Part shown: one piece after another, positions 25,093-33,959 of the stretch
How the letters are laid out: every line of letters begins with the position of its first letter
Position numbering within the stretch: position 1 is the stretch's first letter
Assembly (NCBI RefSeq): GCF_004022465.1
Contig: NZ_SAVA01000007.1
Span: 124,001-188,000 of the forward strand
DNA: 64,000 bases
Origin: Rhodobacter huangdaonensis
GTDB lineage: Bacteria; Pseudomonadota; Alphaproteobacteria; Rhodobacterales; Rhodobacteraceae
Direction of reading: 5' to 3'
The notes under the pieces: generated by a model
Database searches by the model: none
What the model was told of the DNA's origin: nothing
Seen by the model: only the letters and a program-made list of their open reading frames with translations
Position numbers and translations under genes: made by a program

Positions 25093-25614
25093 TCAGCGTG
25101 CGGCGGCCTGCGGGTGCGGCTGCGCCAGCGAATAGGCGCCGCGGTGGTAAAGCAGCGGGTCGGTGTCGGTCTGCGCAAAGCCGGTGACGCGCCCGATCAG
25201 CAGCCAGTGGTCGCCACCATCAAGGACGGTCTCGCGGGCGCATTCGATCGTGGCGCAGGTGCCGGGCAGCAGCAGGCAGCCGCCCTGGCCCTCGGTCACC
25301 GCGACGCCGGCGAACTTGTCGTCGCCCCGCGCGGCGAAGGCGCGGCAGAGCGCGATCTGGTCATGCGCGAGGATATTGACCGCGAAATGGCTGGCGGCCT
25401 CGAACACCGGATAGCTCGCCGAGGTCTTCACCAGGCTCCACAGGATCAGCGGCGGATCGAGCGAGAGCGAATTGAAGCTGTTGGCGGTGACGCCGACGCG
25501 GCGGCCGCCGGCCTGCGCGGTGATCACCGTGATGCCGGTGGCAAAGCAGCCAAGCGCGGCGCGGAAGGCGCGCGGATCGAACCCGGTCGTGGCGGGGGAA
25601 GAAAGATCGGTCAT
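25093..25614 (-). CDS. flavin reductase, HsaB/HpaC type
   Basis: 173 residues of the flavin reductase-like domain family. Motifs include FRAALGCFATGITVIT, GVTANSFNSLSLDPPLILWS (flavin site) and GDHWLLIGRV near the end. Such proteins use NADH to reduce FMN/FAD for a separate oxygenase. The oxygenase is the gene 77 bp upstream at 25692-26864, so the two form a two-component monooxygenase. A second homologue is at 33266. Confidence 0.9.
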   Translation of the reverse strand: MTDLSSPATTGFDPRAFRAALGCFATGITVITAQAGGRRVGVTANSFNSLSLDPPLILWSLVKTSASYPVFEAASHFAVNILAHDQIALCRAFAARGDDKFAGVAVTEGQGGCLLLPGTCATIECARETVLDGGDHWLLIGRVTGFAQTDTDPLLYHRGAYSLAQPHPQAAAR

Positions 25615-25691
25615 GGGAACTCCTGTCAGGACGACGCGCAGGGCGCGCCGGCGCGGGGGCCCGGCCCGGGGGGAGGCCGGGCCGGGCGGGC

Positions 25692-26864
25692 TCAGAACAG
25701 GGACGGGTCCGGCTCGAGCCCCATCAGCGCGCGGCCGAGGATCTGCGCGCAGATGTCATAGTCGGTATAGGCATGGGCGGCGGTCATGTGGCTGTTGCGG
25801 AACAGCCGCTGCGCCTCGGCGTCGTCGAACCAGGCCGAACCGCCCGAGGCCTCGAACAGCCGGTCCACCGCGGCGACGAACATCTTCACCGCATAGGCCT
25901 GGTTGGTGCGCCAATAGGCCATCTTCTGCGCATCGGGGAAAACCCGGCGCTCGGCGTGGTCGCGCATGTCCTCCCAGGTCTTTTCCAGGAAGGCGCGGCC
26001 CGCCGCCACCTGATGCGCGCTTTCGGCCAGACGCATGCAGGCGGGGATCGACTGGCCGACCTTCGCGCCGGTATAGGCGCGCACGCGGCCCTGGGTGCGC
26101 TCGGTGTAAAGCGCGATCATCCGTTCCGCGATGCCGAGGCTGACCGAGGAGAAGCAGCTTGCGAAGACATAGATGAAGGGGACGTGGAAGATCTTGCTGT
26201 CGGGATAGAGATGTCCCCCTGCCGAGGTCAGGCTCATCAGCGCCGGCACGCTCTCGATGCGGTGGTTCGGCACGAAGGCGTCCTTGACCACCAGCGTCTT
26301 CGAGCCGGTGCCGCGCATCCCCTGGGTGAACCAGGTGTCGCGGATCTCGTAATCGGCGCGCGGCACGATCGCAAAGCTGTAGACCTTGCCGCCCTCGGGC
26401 GCGTCGCGCAGGAAGCCGAGGATCGCCCATTGCGCATGGTCGCAGCCCGAGGACCAGCCGAACTCGCCCGAAAAGCGCACCCCGCCCTCGACCTCGACCG
26501 ACTTGCCATAGGGCGCGATCGAGGAGGAGGCGACGGTGTCCGGGTCCTCGCCCCAGATCTCGTCCTGCAGCTCGCGCGAATAAAGCGCGATCTGGTGGTT
26601 GTGCTCGGCCAGCAGCGAGAAGGCCCAGGCGGTCGAGCCGCAGGCGGTGGCGATCAGCGCGATGCAGTTCTCGAACTCGGGCACCGGCAGCTCGAGCCCG
26701 CCATAGGCCCTGGGCTGAAAGGCGCGGTGCAGGCCGGTGGCCTTCAGCAGCGCGATGTTCTCCTTCGGGACCATGCGGCCCTCTTCGGCCTGCACGGCAT
26801 TCGCCGCGATCTGCGGCAGGATCGCGCGGATGCGCTCGATCATGGTGGTGGACGCGTCGAACAT
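25692..26864 (-). CDS. flavin-dependent monooxygenase, HsaA / acyl-CoA dehydrogenase fold
   Basis: 390 residues with the acyl-CoA dehydrogenase fold and the features of HsaA or p-hydroxyphenylacetate hydroxylase oxygenase components rather than true dehydrogenases: FQPRAYGGLELPVPEF (about 50), SGEFGWSSGCDHAQWAI (about 130) and GMRGTGSKTLVVKDAFVP (about 183). With reduced flavin from the adjacent reductase it would hydroxylate a phenol to a catechol, the substrate of the extradiol dioxygenase in the same operon. The real aromatic is unknown. Confidence 0.88.
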   Translation of the reverse strand: MFDASTTMIERIRAILPQIAANAVQAEEGRMVPKENIALLKATGLHRAFQPRAYGGLELPVPEFENCIALIATACGSTAWAFSLLAEHNHQIALYSRELQDEIWGEDPDTVASSSIAPYGKSVEVEGGVRFSGEFGWSSGCDHAQWAILGFLRDAPEGGKVYSFAIVPRADYEIRDTWFTQGMRGTGSKTLVVKDAFVPNHRIESVPALMSLTSAGGHLYPDSKIFHVPFIYVFASCFSSVSLGIAERMIALYTERTQGRVRAYTGAKVGQSIPACMRLAESAHQVAAGRAFLEKTWEDMRDHAERRVFPDAQKMAYWRTNQAYAVKMFVAAVDRLFEASGGSAWFDDAEAQRLFRNSHMTAAHAYTDYDICAQILGRALMGLEPDPSLF

Positions 26865-26905
26865 GGGTTCCTCCCTTTGGTCGGTGTCGTGGTCTGCCGG
26901 CGGCG

Positions 26906-27586
26906 TCAGCCCCGGCTCAGAAAGGCGAGCGCGGCGTCGCGGAAGCGGATGTCGGCGGTCAGGCCGACATGGCCGGTTCCGGCGATCAGCTGATGCGCGG
27001 CGCCGGGCAGCGCGGCGCGCAGGCGCGCATCGGGCTGTGCCACCGCATCGTCGCGGCTGTTGAAGATCAGGACCGGCGCGCGCACCTGCGCGAGCCGCGC
27101 CTCGGTCAGCACCGGGTTCGCCGGCCGCTCCAGCACCGCGGCGAGGCAGGCCGGATCGGACGCGCTGCGCTGCGCATAGTCGACGAGGGCCGCGACCTGC
27201 GGCGAGAGCGGCTCCTGCGCCGCACCGCGCAGCGCGGCGACAAGCGCGGGACCGGCCTGTTCCGGCGCAAAAAGATTGTCGCCGATCCCGCCCAGCACCA
27301 GCCGCCCGTTCGCGCCGGGGCGCCGCGCCTCGAGTTCAAGCAGCAGCTTGGTGCCGAGCGAGAAGCCGATCGCACCAAACAGATCGCCCGGCAACCGCGC
27401 CGCCAGATCGCCGGCAAGGTCGGCATAATCGGCCGGATCGTGCGATCCGCCCTGCGGGCCATGGCCGGCGATGTCGAGCCCCACCGGCTCGAACCCCGCC
27501 GCGCGCAGGGCCGCGTCCCAGCCGTCGGCCTGCCAGGTCGCGGCGTAGGAGCCGCCCCAGCCATGGATCAGCGCGACCTTTCTCAT
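26906..27586 (-). CDS. alpha/beta hydrolase (meta-cleavage product hydrolase-like)
   Basis: 226 residues. HGWGGS near the N-terminus forms the oxyanion region, nucleophile Ser76 lies in GFSLG, the acid Asp is in NSRDDAV and the catalytic His in GTGHVGL. In this operon it most likely hydrolyses the ring-fission product, as HsaD or MhpC do, although it is shorter (usual about 280) and lacks part of the lid. ATG 27586 overlaps the upstream stop by four bases, so upstream in-frame extensions are rejected. Confidence 0.85.
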   Translation of the reverse strand: MRKVALIHGWGGSYAATWQADGWDAALRAAGFEPVGLDIAGHGPQGGSHDPADYADLAGDLAARLPGDLFGAIGFSLGTKLLLELEARRPGANGRLVLGGIGDNLFAPEQAGPALVAALRGAAQEPLSPQVAALVDYAQRSASDPACLAAVLERPANPVLTEARLAQVRAPVLIFNSRDDAVAQPDARLRAALPGAAHQLIAGTGHVGLTADIRFRDAALAFLSRG

Positions 27587-28053
27587 GTCGTCTCTCCCCT
27601 TGCCGCGGCGGCGGCCTGCTTCAGGTCGGGCGTGTCGGCGCCGGCGAAGATCAGCGCGCCGGTGACGCAGGCAAGGCGCCAGCCCGCCGCGGTCTCGACA
27701 CAGTCGAAGGTGAAATCGGCAAGCGACGACGGCGGCCCAAGCGCGACCGGGCGCGCCCCGGTGCCGGAAAACACCGTGATCGTCGCCGCCAGTCGCATAC
27801 CCTCGCCGCTCAACACCCGCAGGTTCGTACACAGATGGCGGGTGAGGCGCCCGCGCGCGGCCGAGAGCGCACGGCGCGCGGTGAAATAGCGCGCCAGCGC
27901 CGCCTGCCCCTCGGCGCGAAAGCTCTCGATGACCAGCGCGCCGTCCGGAATGAACAGCTCCGGCCCGTCGATCGGCGCCGTTTCGTCGACGCAGGCCCAG
28001 AAGCGCAGGACCAGATCCTCGAGCATGTGGAACTGCTGGCAGGTGAGTGTCAT
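27583..28053 (-). CDS. SnoaL/NTF2-like protein of aromatic operon
   Basis: 156 residues with an NTF2-like cone fold pattern: N-terminal helices (QFHMLEDLVLRFWACVDE), then strands and the closing GWRLACVTGALIF. Such proteins include small ring-hydroxylating dioxygenase subunits, isomerases and binding proteins. No catalytic residue can be assigned. The 4-bp overlap with the hydrolase and position after the dioxygenase show it belongs to the aromatic pathway. Confidence 0.75.
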   Translation of the reverse strand: MTLTCQQFHMLEDLVLRFWACVDETAPIDGPELFIPDGALVIESFRAEGQAALARYFTARRALSAARGRLTRHLCTNLRVLSGEGMRLAATITVFSGTGARPVALGPPSSLADFTFDCVETAAGWRLACVTGALIFAGADTPDLKQAAAAARGETT

Positions 28054-28109
28054 GGGATGCCCTCCGTTCGGGCGGCTCCCCGCGCGGGGAAGACGCCCTG
28101 CTCCTGCAG

Positions 28110-29024
28110 TTACGAGCCGACCGTCATGAAGGTCTCGGCCATCTCATAGCCCCAGCCGTTCATCACCTCGGGCATCTGCGCGGGCACGATGTCGACGCAA
28201 AGCGGCGTCGCGTCGTCGGCGAACTGCTCCATCCCCGAGGAGAACTCGTTGCGGTTGCCGAAGGGGTCGAAGATGTAGGCGTAATTGTTGGTGCCGAAGC
28301 CGGTCGAGGAGCCCAGCCCCGCATTGTGGCGGCCCGGGCCGAATTCCCAGCGGTGGCCGGTCTCCATCAGCCGGTCGGAGAGGCGGAAATAGTGGTTGCC
28401 GTCCTCGACCGCGAAGGCGACGTGATGCAGCCGGTGCGCCGGGTTCACTGCCTTCATATAGGCGATGTCGTGGTCATAGGCCGAGCCGCGCAGCCAGATC
28501 CCCGCGAGCTTGCCTTCGACCGAGATGTTCAGCGACGACTTGAAGCCGATCATCATCAGGAAGTCGCGCATCACCTCGGGCTCGACCTCGCCGAGCAGGT
28601 TGATGTGGTCCATGTCGCAGGGCACATGCGAGCCGCGGCCGTCGAAATCCGAGATCCCGGCGCGGCGCTCGGCCCCGCCGGTGGCCAGCCGCAGCTGATG
28701 CCCCGAGGGCAGGTGGAATTTCAGCGCCGCGCCCTCGCCCGGACGGCTGTCGCCGGCGAAACGTTCATGCGCCACGCCCTCGCGCGTCAGGATCGCGCCG
28801 ACCCGGTCGAGATCCTCCTCGTCATCGACGCCGAAGGTGAAATTGTCGAGCGAGCAGGTGCCCTTCACCAGCGTCAGATCGGCGGCCGTGCCGCGGCAGG
28901 CCAGATGCGCGCTGTCGTCGCTGCGGCTCAGCACCGTCAAGCCCAGAACGTCCTCGTACCAGCTCAGCGCCTTGCCGATGTCGCCGACATAGATCGCGGC
29001 GTGGTCGATGCGGTTGATCCCCAT
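28110..29024 (-). CDS. extradiol ring-cleavage dioxygenase (type I, VOC fold)
   Basis: 304 residues with two VOC modules, the plan of HsaC, BphC or catechol 2,3-dioxygenase. The iron ligands His140 (CDMDHINLL), His201 (RLHHVAFAV) and Glu260 (FGNRNEFSS) and the supporting Tyr250 are present. It cleaves a catechol next to the diol, using O2. It is the first gene of the minus-strand operon, 326 bp from an operator-like palindrome. ATG 29024 follows GAGAAGGACC. Confidence 0.92.
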   Translation of the reverse strand: MGINRIDHAAIYVGDIGKALSWYEDVLGLTVLSRSDDSAHLACRGTAADLTLVKGTCSLDNFTFGVDDEEDLDRVGAILTREGVAHERFAGDSRPGEGAALKFHLPSGHQLRLATGGAERRAGISDFDGRGSHVPCDMDHINLLGEVEPEVMRDFLMMIGFKSSLNISVEGKLAGIWLRGSAYDHDIAYMKAVNPAHRLHHVAFAVEDGNHYFRLSDRLMETGHRWEFGPGRHNAGLGSSTGFGTNNYAYIFDPFGNRNEFSSGMEQFADDATPLCVDIVPAQMPEVMNGWGYEMAETFMTVGS

Positions 29025-29663
29025 GTCTTGGTCCTTCTCGTGTTCAGTCAATGGTGTTCGCTGCGGCGGCCACGGGATGTGGCGCCGGATGTCGCAAGCG
29101 GCGGTGGCAGAGGGGACGCCCGGGGCAGACCCCGGCCCTTGCGCACCCGATGCGCGCAGCCCGCCGCGAAATGTCATGGAATGTTCGGCCCGCGGCCCCA
29201 CGCCGACCGGCGCAGGCCCCACGCGGCACGGACCGGCTCAGCCCGGTCGCATTGCGTCAGCCATCGTGATCTCCTCCGTTCGGCTCTTCCGGGCCGATCC
29301 TCTCCCTTGCAGCCCTCCAAGCTGCCCGGAAAGACTACGACAGAATGTCAAAATGACAAATCGTCATTTTACAAATTCCACCAGACGGAATAACTTCGGG
29401 ACACATTCGATTTTCCGCCGCCCTGCCAGGGGCGCGGGGACAGCTTTTGCAGGACGAGATTTCAAATGGTTGACAGACCGCGGCCGGGCCAGAGCAAGCC
29501 CCGCACTCCCCCTTCCCGGAACGGCCTGTCCCCAACGCCGGACAGTGTGGCCGGACCCGTTCCGCCACCGCAAAGCTGGACCTCGGGGACAATCCGCCCC
29601 ATACCGGAAGGCGCGGCCGGCACGGCGCCGCAACGCGGCAGGCCGGGCGATTCTCCGGCTCGG
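29025..29663. promoter_or_regulatory. divergent regulatory region of the aromatic operon
   Basis: About 640 bp between the dioxygenase and the TetR gene. It must hold both promoters. The only clear element is the palindrome at 29350-29370; around it the sequence is locally AT-rich (29341-29400), unlike the GC-rich flanks. A frame open from 29466 through this region is Pro-rich and is judged non-coding. Confidence 0.55.
29350..29370. promoter_or_regulatory. perfect 8-bp inverted repeat, candidate TetR operator
   Basis: AAAATGAC-AAATC-GTCATTTT, perfect arms with a 5-bp spacer, in an AT-rich patch between the divergent dioxygenase and TetR genes. Size and symmetry suit a TetR-family dimer. It would let the regulator repress both the aromatic operon and itself. 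Confidence 0.55.
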
Positions 29664-29687
29664 ATGCAGGGGCAGCAAGACCGGTTC

Positions 29688-30443
29688 ATGGCGGAAAACG
29701 ACGACAGCCAGCTTTCGACCCTCGGCTACCGGACCGCCGGCAGCGGGCGCCGCGCCGAGATCGGCGCCGCCCGCCGCGCCCGCTCGCGCAACACGATCCT
29801 GACCGCCGCCTTCACCTGCTTTGGCCAGGAGACCGGCCAGGCCTCGCGGATCGAGGACATCTGCAAATGCGCCGGCGTCGCGCGCGGCACCTTCTACAAC
29901 CACTTCGAGGATCTCGGGCAGCTGAAATACCAGCTCCTCGAGGAGCTGACCGGCGAGTTCGACCGCGCCGTCCACCTGATGTTCGCGGCGCTCGAGGGCC
30001 CGGCCGAGCAGACCGCCGTCGCGATCCGCTATTATCTGCACGCCGCCGGGAAAAACTCCGCCTGGGGCTGGGCGATGATCCACTCGAGCGCGCCGGGCCA
30101 CACCTTCGGCGAAACGGTCTGGCACAATTCGCTGGTGACGATCCGGCGCGGCCTCGATCAGGGCGTGTTCACCATCAGCTCGGCCGAGATCGGCCGAGAC
30201 ATCCTGATGGGGGCGGTCGCGGCGGCGATGGTCTCGATCACCCAGGGCGCCACGCCCGCGGATTACCCCGAGCAGATCGCGCGTCACATCCTGCTGGCCT
30301 TCGGCATGACCGCGGCCGAGGCGCAGGAGATCGCCACCCGGCCGCTGCCGGTGCTGCCGGCGATTGCACATGAAAAGATCGTCATCGCCAGCATGCCGGC
30401 GCTTGGCGAGATCGGCGGCCCGGAGCAGCCGGGCGGGCGCTGA
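29688..30443 (+). CDS. TetR-family transcriptional regulator
   Basis: 251 residues from ATG 29688; ATG 29664 is also possible. The N-terminal DNA-binding helices are ASRIEDICKCAGVARGTFYNHF with the family's recognition GTFYNHF; the C-terminal helices would bind an effector. It is divergent from the aromatic operon and likely represses it until a pathway compound binds. Residues before the HTH are disordered and Arg-rich (GRRAEIGAARRARSRN). Confidence 0.9.
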   Translation: MAENDDSQLSTLGYRTAGSGRRAEIGAARRARSRNTILTAAFTCFGQETGQASRIEDICKCAGVARGTFYNHFEDLGQLKYQLLEELTGEFDRAVHLMFAALEGPAEQTAVAIRYYLHAAGKNSAWGWAMIHSSAPGHTFGETVWHNSLVTIRRGLDQGVFTISSAEIGRDILMGAVAAAMVSITQGATPADYPEQIARHILLAFGMTAAEAQEIATRPLPVLPAIAHEKIVIASMPALGEIGGPEQPGGR

Positions 30444-30453
30444 ACGCCGCGCC

Positions 30454-31371
30454 CTATTCGATTGCGGTGTGCGCCGTCGGATAGTCGTCCGCATTCAGAA
30501 CCCAGCCTGCGTGCTGCGAGAAATCCATCCGCGGCGGGGCGAAGATGTCGACGATCTGCGCCTCGGGCGAGGTCCAGAGCGTGGTGTGCAGCGCTGGCGG
30601 CGGCAGCACCGTGGCCGAGGGGCTGGAACAGGCAATGCGCATGTCGGGCAGCCAATGCGCCTGATCCGGCGTCCAGGGCCAGCGCAGGAAATGCTCGAAC
30701 TCCCCCGCCAGCGTCAGCGAAACCTGCTCGAAGCTCGCATGAAAATGCGGCGAGACCTTCGCGGTGTCGCGCGGTGCGGTGAAGCGCGGCAGGATGTTCA
30801 CCATCAGTGTGGTGCAGCGGAAGATGCGGCCAAAGCGCCCCTCCTGCGGCGCCACGTCCAGATCATAGGCGCGCAGCCGGAAGCCTGCGGGCGGGTCGGG
30901 CCAGGGCTGGAACGGCGGGATGCAGGGATTGACCGCGGCCGGCCGCACCTCGGGCGGGCATTGCGCCACGAGGTCGGCGGAACGGCTGGTGAAGACGAAG
31001 GTCACCGTGCCACGGCCCTGCAGCGTCACCCGGCTGTCGCCCGGCGGCACGATGAACAGGTGGTTGCCCGGGTGATCCTCGACCCGGCCCGCACCGGTGG
31101 CGATGGTGAAACGCACCCCGGGCTCGAGGGAGAAGACCATGTATTCGTCGAGCTGGCCGGAGCGGGTGAATTCCGCCATGCCGTCCAACTCGACCACCCG
31201 CAGCACCATCTGCGTCGCGCCGAGCATCCAGGCCCGCCAGCCCGCGCCCGCCGCATGCGGCGGGGCATCGTGGAAGCGGCTGACCTGCGGCAGGCAGAAC
31301 GGCCCGGTCGCCACTGTCTCGGCCGGAGCGGTCTTGAGGAGCGCCTTGCGCGGGTCGCTGTCGTCGAACAT
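30454..31371 (-). CDS. cupin-like protein of unknown function
   Basis: 305 residues. Two beta-rich halves and a His-containing SPHFHASFEQVSLTLAGEFEH suggest a bicupin with a metal-binding cupin motif in the second half; the first half has HLFIVPPGDSRV. I do not recognise the family function. It converges on the TetR gene and is separated from the following flavodoxin gene by 161 bp; its place near aromatic genes may mean a dioxygenase or isomerase role. Confidence 0.65.
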   Translation of the reverse strand: MFDDSDPRKALLKTAPAETVATGPFCLPQVSRFHDAPPHAAGAGWRAWMLGATQMVLRVVELDGMAEFTRSGQLDEYMVFSLEPGVRFTIATGAGRVEDHPGNHLFIVPPGDSRVTLQGRGTVTFVFTSRSADLVAQCPPEVRPAAVNPCIPPFQPWPDPPAGFRLRAYDLDVAPQEGRFGRIFRCTTLMVNILPRFTAPRDTAKVSPHFHASFEQVSLTLAGEFEHFLRWPWTPDQAHWLPDMRIACSSPSATVLPPPALHTTLWTSPEAQIVDIFAPPRMDFSQHAGWVLNADDYPTAHTAIE

Positions 31372-31532
31372 GGGGCTGTCTCTCCGTCTTCATGCCGGTC
31401 CACAGCTCTCACAGCACCACAGAGGGTGCACGCAAAACCTGTGCCAGTTCCACGAGGCGGAATTGACGCCCGCCGCGCTTGAGCCACTGCCCGTGCGATG
31501 AGACGGTCCCCCCGAAGCAGAGGGAGAGACAG

Positions 31533-32120
31533 ATGACAGGCACGCTGGTGATCGTCGCGCATCCGGATCTGGCGCACAGCCGGATCAATGCCGCCTGGGC
31601 CGCGGCGGCCCGCGGCTGCGAGGGCTGCACCGTCCATGACCTTTATGCCGAGACCCCCGGCGGCCGGATCGATGGCGCGCGCGAACGCGCGCGGATCGAC
31701 GCCCATGACCGGATCGTGCTGCAATTCCCGCTGACCTGGTATTCCTGCCCGCCGCTGTTGTCGGAATGGATGGGCGCGGTCCTGCAACGGGGTTGGGCCT
31801 ATGGTCCGGGCGGGCGGGCGCTGCGGCTGAAGACGCTCGGCATCGCGGTCTCGACCGGCTCGAACGGTGCGGATTACAGCCCCGATGGCCGCTACGGCCA
31901 CACGCTCGACGCAGTCACCTTGCCCTTCGAGTTGCTGGCGATCCATACCGGCATGCATTATCTGCCCGCCTTCACCCTGACCGGCGTGCGCGACTGCGAC
32001 GACGCGGCGCTCGCGCAATCGGCCGCGCGCTATGCCCGCCACCTGTGCCATGCCGCGCCGCGCCGCATCGCCTCGGGCGCCGATGACGCCCGCGCGAAGA
32101 CCCGTTACCCGACTGCCTGA
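31533..32120 (+). CDS. flavodoxin-fold NAD(P)H quinone reductase (KefF/MdaB type)
   Basis: 195 residues. The start MTGTLVIVAHPDLAHSRINA and QFPLTWYSCPPLLSEWM (about 65) are those of the NQO2/MdaB/KefF family of FMN- or FAD-binding quinone reductases. AGGGAGAG lies upstream of ATG 31533. It would reduce quinones or electrophiles by two electrons, useful next to catechol chemistry. Its 3' end overlaps the converging IclR gene by 16 bp. Confidence 0.88.
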   Translation: MTGTLVIVAHPDLAHSRINAAWAAAARGCEGCTVHDLYAETPGGRIDGARERARIDAHDRIVLQFPLTWYSCPPLLSEWMGAVLQRGWAYGPGGRALRLKTLGIAVSTGSNGADYSPDGRYGHTLDAVTLPFELLAIHTGMHYLPAFTLTGVRDCDDAALAQSAARYARHLCHAAPRRIASGADDARAKTRYPTA

Positions 32121-32896
32121 GCGCCGCTCTCGCAGGCCGCGACGGCGGCGCGCAGCTCGGCCTTCAGCGCCGGCACATCGACCTGCGCGCGGGCGAAATA
32201 GGTGACGCCGAGCGTGCCGACGAGCTTTGCGCCAAGCCGCAGCGGCAGCGCGAGCGAATGGGTCTCGGGCTGGACATTGCCGCTGCGCTCGCCAAAGCCG
32301 CTGGCGCGGGTCATCGCCACCACGGCCGCCGCGCGCTCCTCGATCGCCTGCGCCTCGGCCGGGGTCGCGGCGGATTGCTGCAGCAGCGCGACCAGATGGC
32401 GCCGCTCGGCCGTCGGGCAGAAGGCGAGATAGGCGCGGCCATGGGCATAGTCGAGCAGCGTCATCCGCCGGTTGATCGTCGACTGGTAATGCGACAGCGG
32501 GCTCATCGGGATCGTGCTGAAGCGGATCACCAGCGCGTCGACGTCGAGCGTGGCAAGCGCCGCCGGCCACAGGGTGCGCCGGGTCAGCGTTTCGGCGGCC
32601 TGCCGCGCGACCTCAAAAACCTGTGGCAGCCCGTGATGCCCGGCCCCGAGTGCGGTGACCTTCTCGGTCACGCAATAGCCCGCGGTCCGGCCCAGCTTGC
32701 GCACATAGCCTGCGGCAATCAGCGTTTCGAGCAACCGCACCACCGTTGGCGCCGGCAGGCAGGTCTGCGCCGCCAGATCCTGCACCCGGACCACGGCGAC
32801 CCGGTTCATGAATTCGAGCAGCTGCAAGGTGCGTTCGACCGAGCGCACGGTTTTCGAAGGCGTTGGCGTCATCGGATCGGTCCGGGGGCGAGGCAT
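32105..32896 (-). CDS. IclR-family transcriptional regulator
   Basis: 263 residues. Winged helix at the N-terminus (SVERTLQLLEFMN, DLAAQTCLPAPTVVRLLETL), then an effector-binding GAF-like domain with the family's GNVQPETHSLALPLRLG near 205. IclR proteins often control aromatic catabolism. Its own start is taken at ATG 32896 (MPRPRTDPM); 32872 is possible. Target genes are probably the divergent or neighbouring reductase genes. Confidence 0.9.
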   Translation of the reverse strand: MPRPRTDPMTPTPSKTVRSVERTLQLLEFMNRVAVVRVQDLAAQTCLPAPTVVRLLETLIAAGYVRKLGRTAGYCVTEKVTALGAGHHGLPQVFEVARQAAETLTRRTLWPAALATLDVDALVIRFSTIPMSPLSHYQSTINRRMTLLDYAHGRAYLAFCPTAERRHLVALLQQSAATPAEAQAIEERAAAVVAMTRASGFGERSGNVQPETHSLALPLRLGAKLVGTLGVTYFARAQVDVPALKAELRAAVAACESGAQAVG

Positions 32897-33265
32897 CTCG
32901 CCGAGCATCCGATACCGCGGGGGGCAAAAATGCAAGCCGCTCCGGTTGCGCCGGCCGGGGCCGGACCTTGGCGGCCCTGACCCTTTGGGCTCTCCTTTCC
33001 CACGCGGGTCTGCGGGATGAGATCGGCCGTCGGGCCGGTCGTTCCGGACAAGCGCGCCGGGCGAGGCGCCCTCGACATGCGCAAGCCTTCGGCGCGCTTC
33101 GAGCGGTGTCGGCTTCCCCGGCGTTGAGGATCTGGCCCCCGACGGCATCGGCCTGACGATGAAGATCCGGGGCGTCTGCCTCAGATCGTGGACAGAGGCC
33201 ACTGCGGTCATCGCGCCGGGTTTCTCAGCGGGACAGGCGCCTCCCGGTCGCGTTGATCCCTGCGC
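32897..33265. other. intergenic region
   Basis: About 370 bp of GC-rich sequence between the IclR gene start and the end of a flavin reductase gene. I see no gene, hairpin terminator or clear operator in it; it must contain the IclR promoter. Confidence 0.4.
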
Positions 33266-33811
33266 TCAGCTCGGCTCGAACCGGCCAAAGCGACCGCCGG
33301 CGAAGACCAGCGGCTCGCCCTCGCGGCACAGCGCAAAGCGGATCACCCGGCCGATGATGATGGTGTGGTCGCCGCCCTCGTGCGTCGCCTCGGTGCGGCA
33401 TTCGAACCGCGCGAGAACATCGTCGAAGACCGGCACCCCCTCGGCGTTCAGCCGGTGGTCGAGCCCGGAAAATCCCTCGCCCTTGCCGGTGAAACGCTGC
33501 GCCAGCGCCTGCTGACCAAAGCCCAGAACATGCACCGCGAAGGCCTGCGCCAGCGAGAAATGCCGGTGCCGCATCGACGACCGCGCCGCCGACCACAGCA
33601 CCAGCGCCGGGTCGAGCGAGACCGAGGCGAAGCTGTTCGCGGTGATCCCCACCGGCGCCGCCCCCTCCGCCTCGCGGGTGGTGATGACGGTGACACCGGT
33701 CGCGAAGCGGCCGAGCGCGTCGCGGAACTGCCGCGGATCGACCGGGTCGGGCATCGGGCTTGCCTCTTCGGCCCGGCTGACGGCGGCTTCGATCTGGTGG
33801 CTCTCGCGCAT
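33266..33811 (-). CDS. flavin reductase, HsaB type (second copy)
   Basis: 181 residues of the same family as the gene at 25093. FRDALGRFATGVTVIT, GITANSFASVSLDPALVLWS and GDHTIIIGRV are the matching motifs. AAGGGG lies upstream of ATG 33811. No oxygenase is adjacent, so it either supplies a distant enzyme or is a stand-alone FMN reductase. The two copies differ enough not to be a recent duplication. Confidence 0.9.
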   Translation of the reverse strand: MRESHQIEAAVSRAEEASPMPDPVDPRQFRDALGRFATGVTVITTREAEGAAPVGITANSFASVSLDPALVLWSAARSSMRHRHFSLAQAFAVHVLGFGQQALAQRFTGKGEGFSGLDHRLNAEGVPVFDDVLARFECRTEATHEGGDHTIIIGRVIRFALCREGEPLVFAGGRFGRFEPS

Positions 33812-33959
33812 CGCATCCCCTTTCGACGGCGCCGGCCTGTGCCGCCGGCTGCCCCCTGATCTAGCGCGTCGCGGCGCATTTCACAGCCTCTTTCGTCGGC
33901 AAAAGCGCTTGAGCCGGCGGCGCCGAGCCCCTAGCGTCGCCCCGGACATGGAGGGAATC

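Noticed and set aside
29466..29687. N-terminal extension of the TetR regulator by 74 residues
   Set aside because: Pro/Gly/Arg-rich and without similarity; ATG 29688 gives the normal family length.
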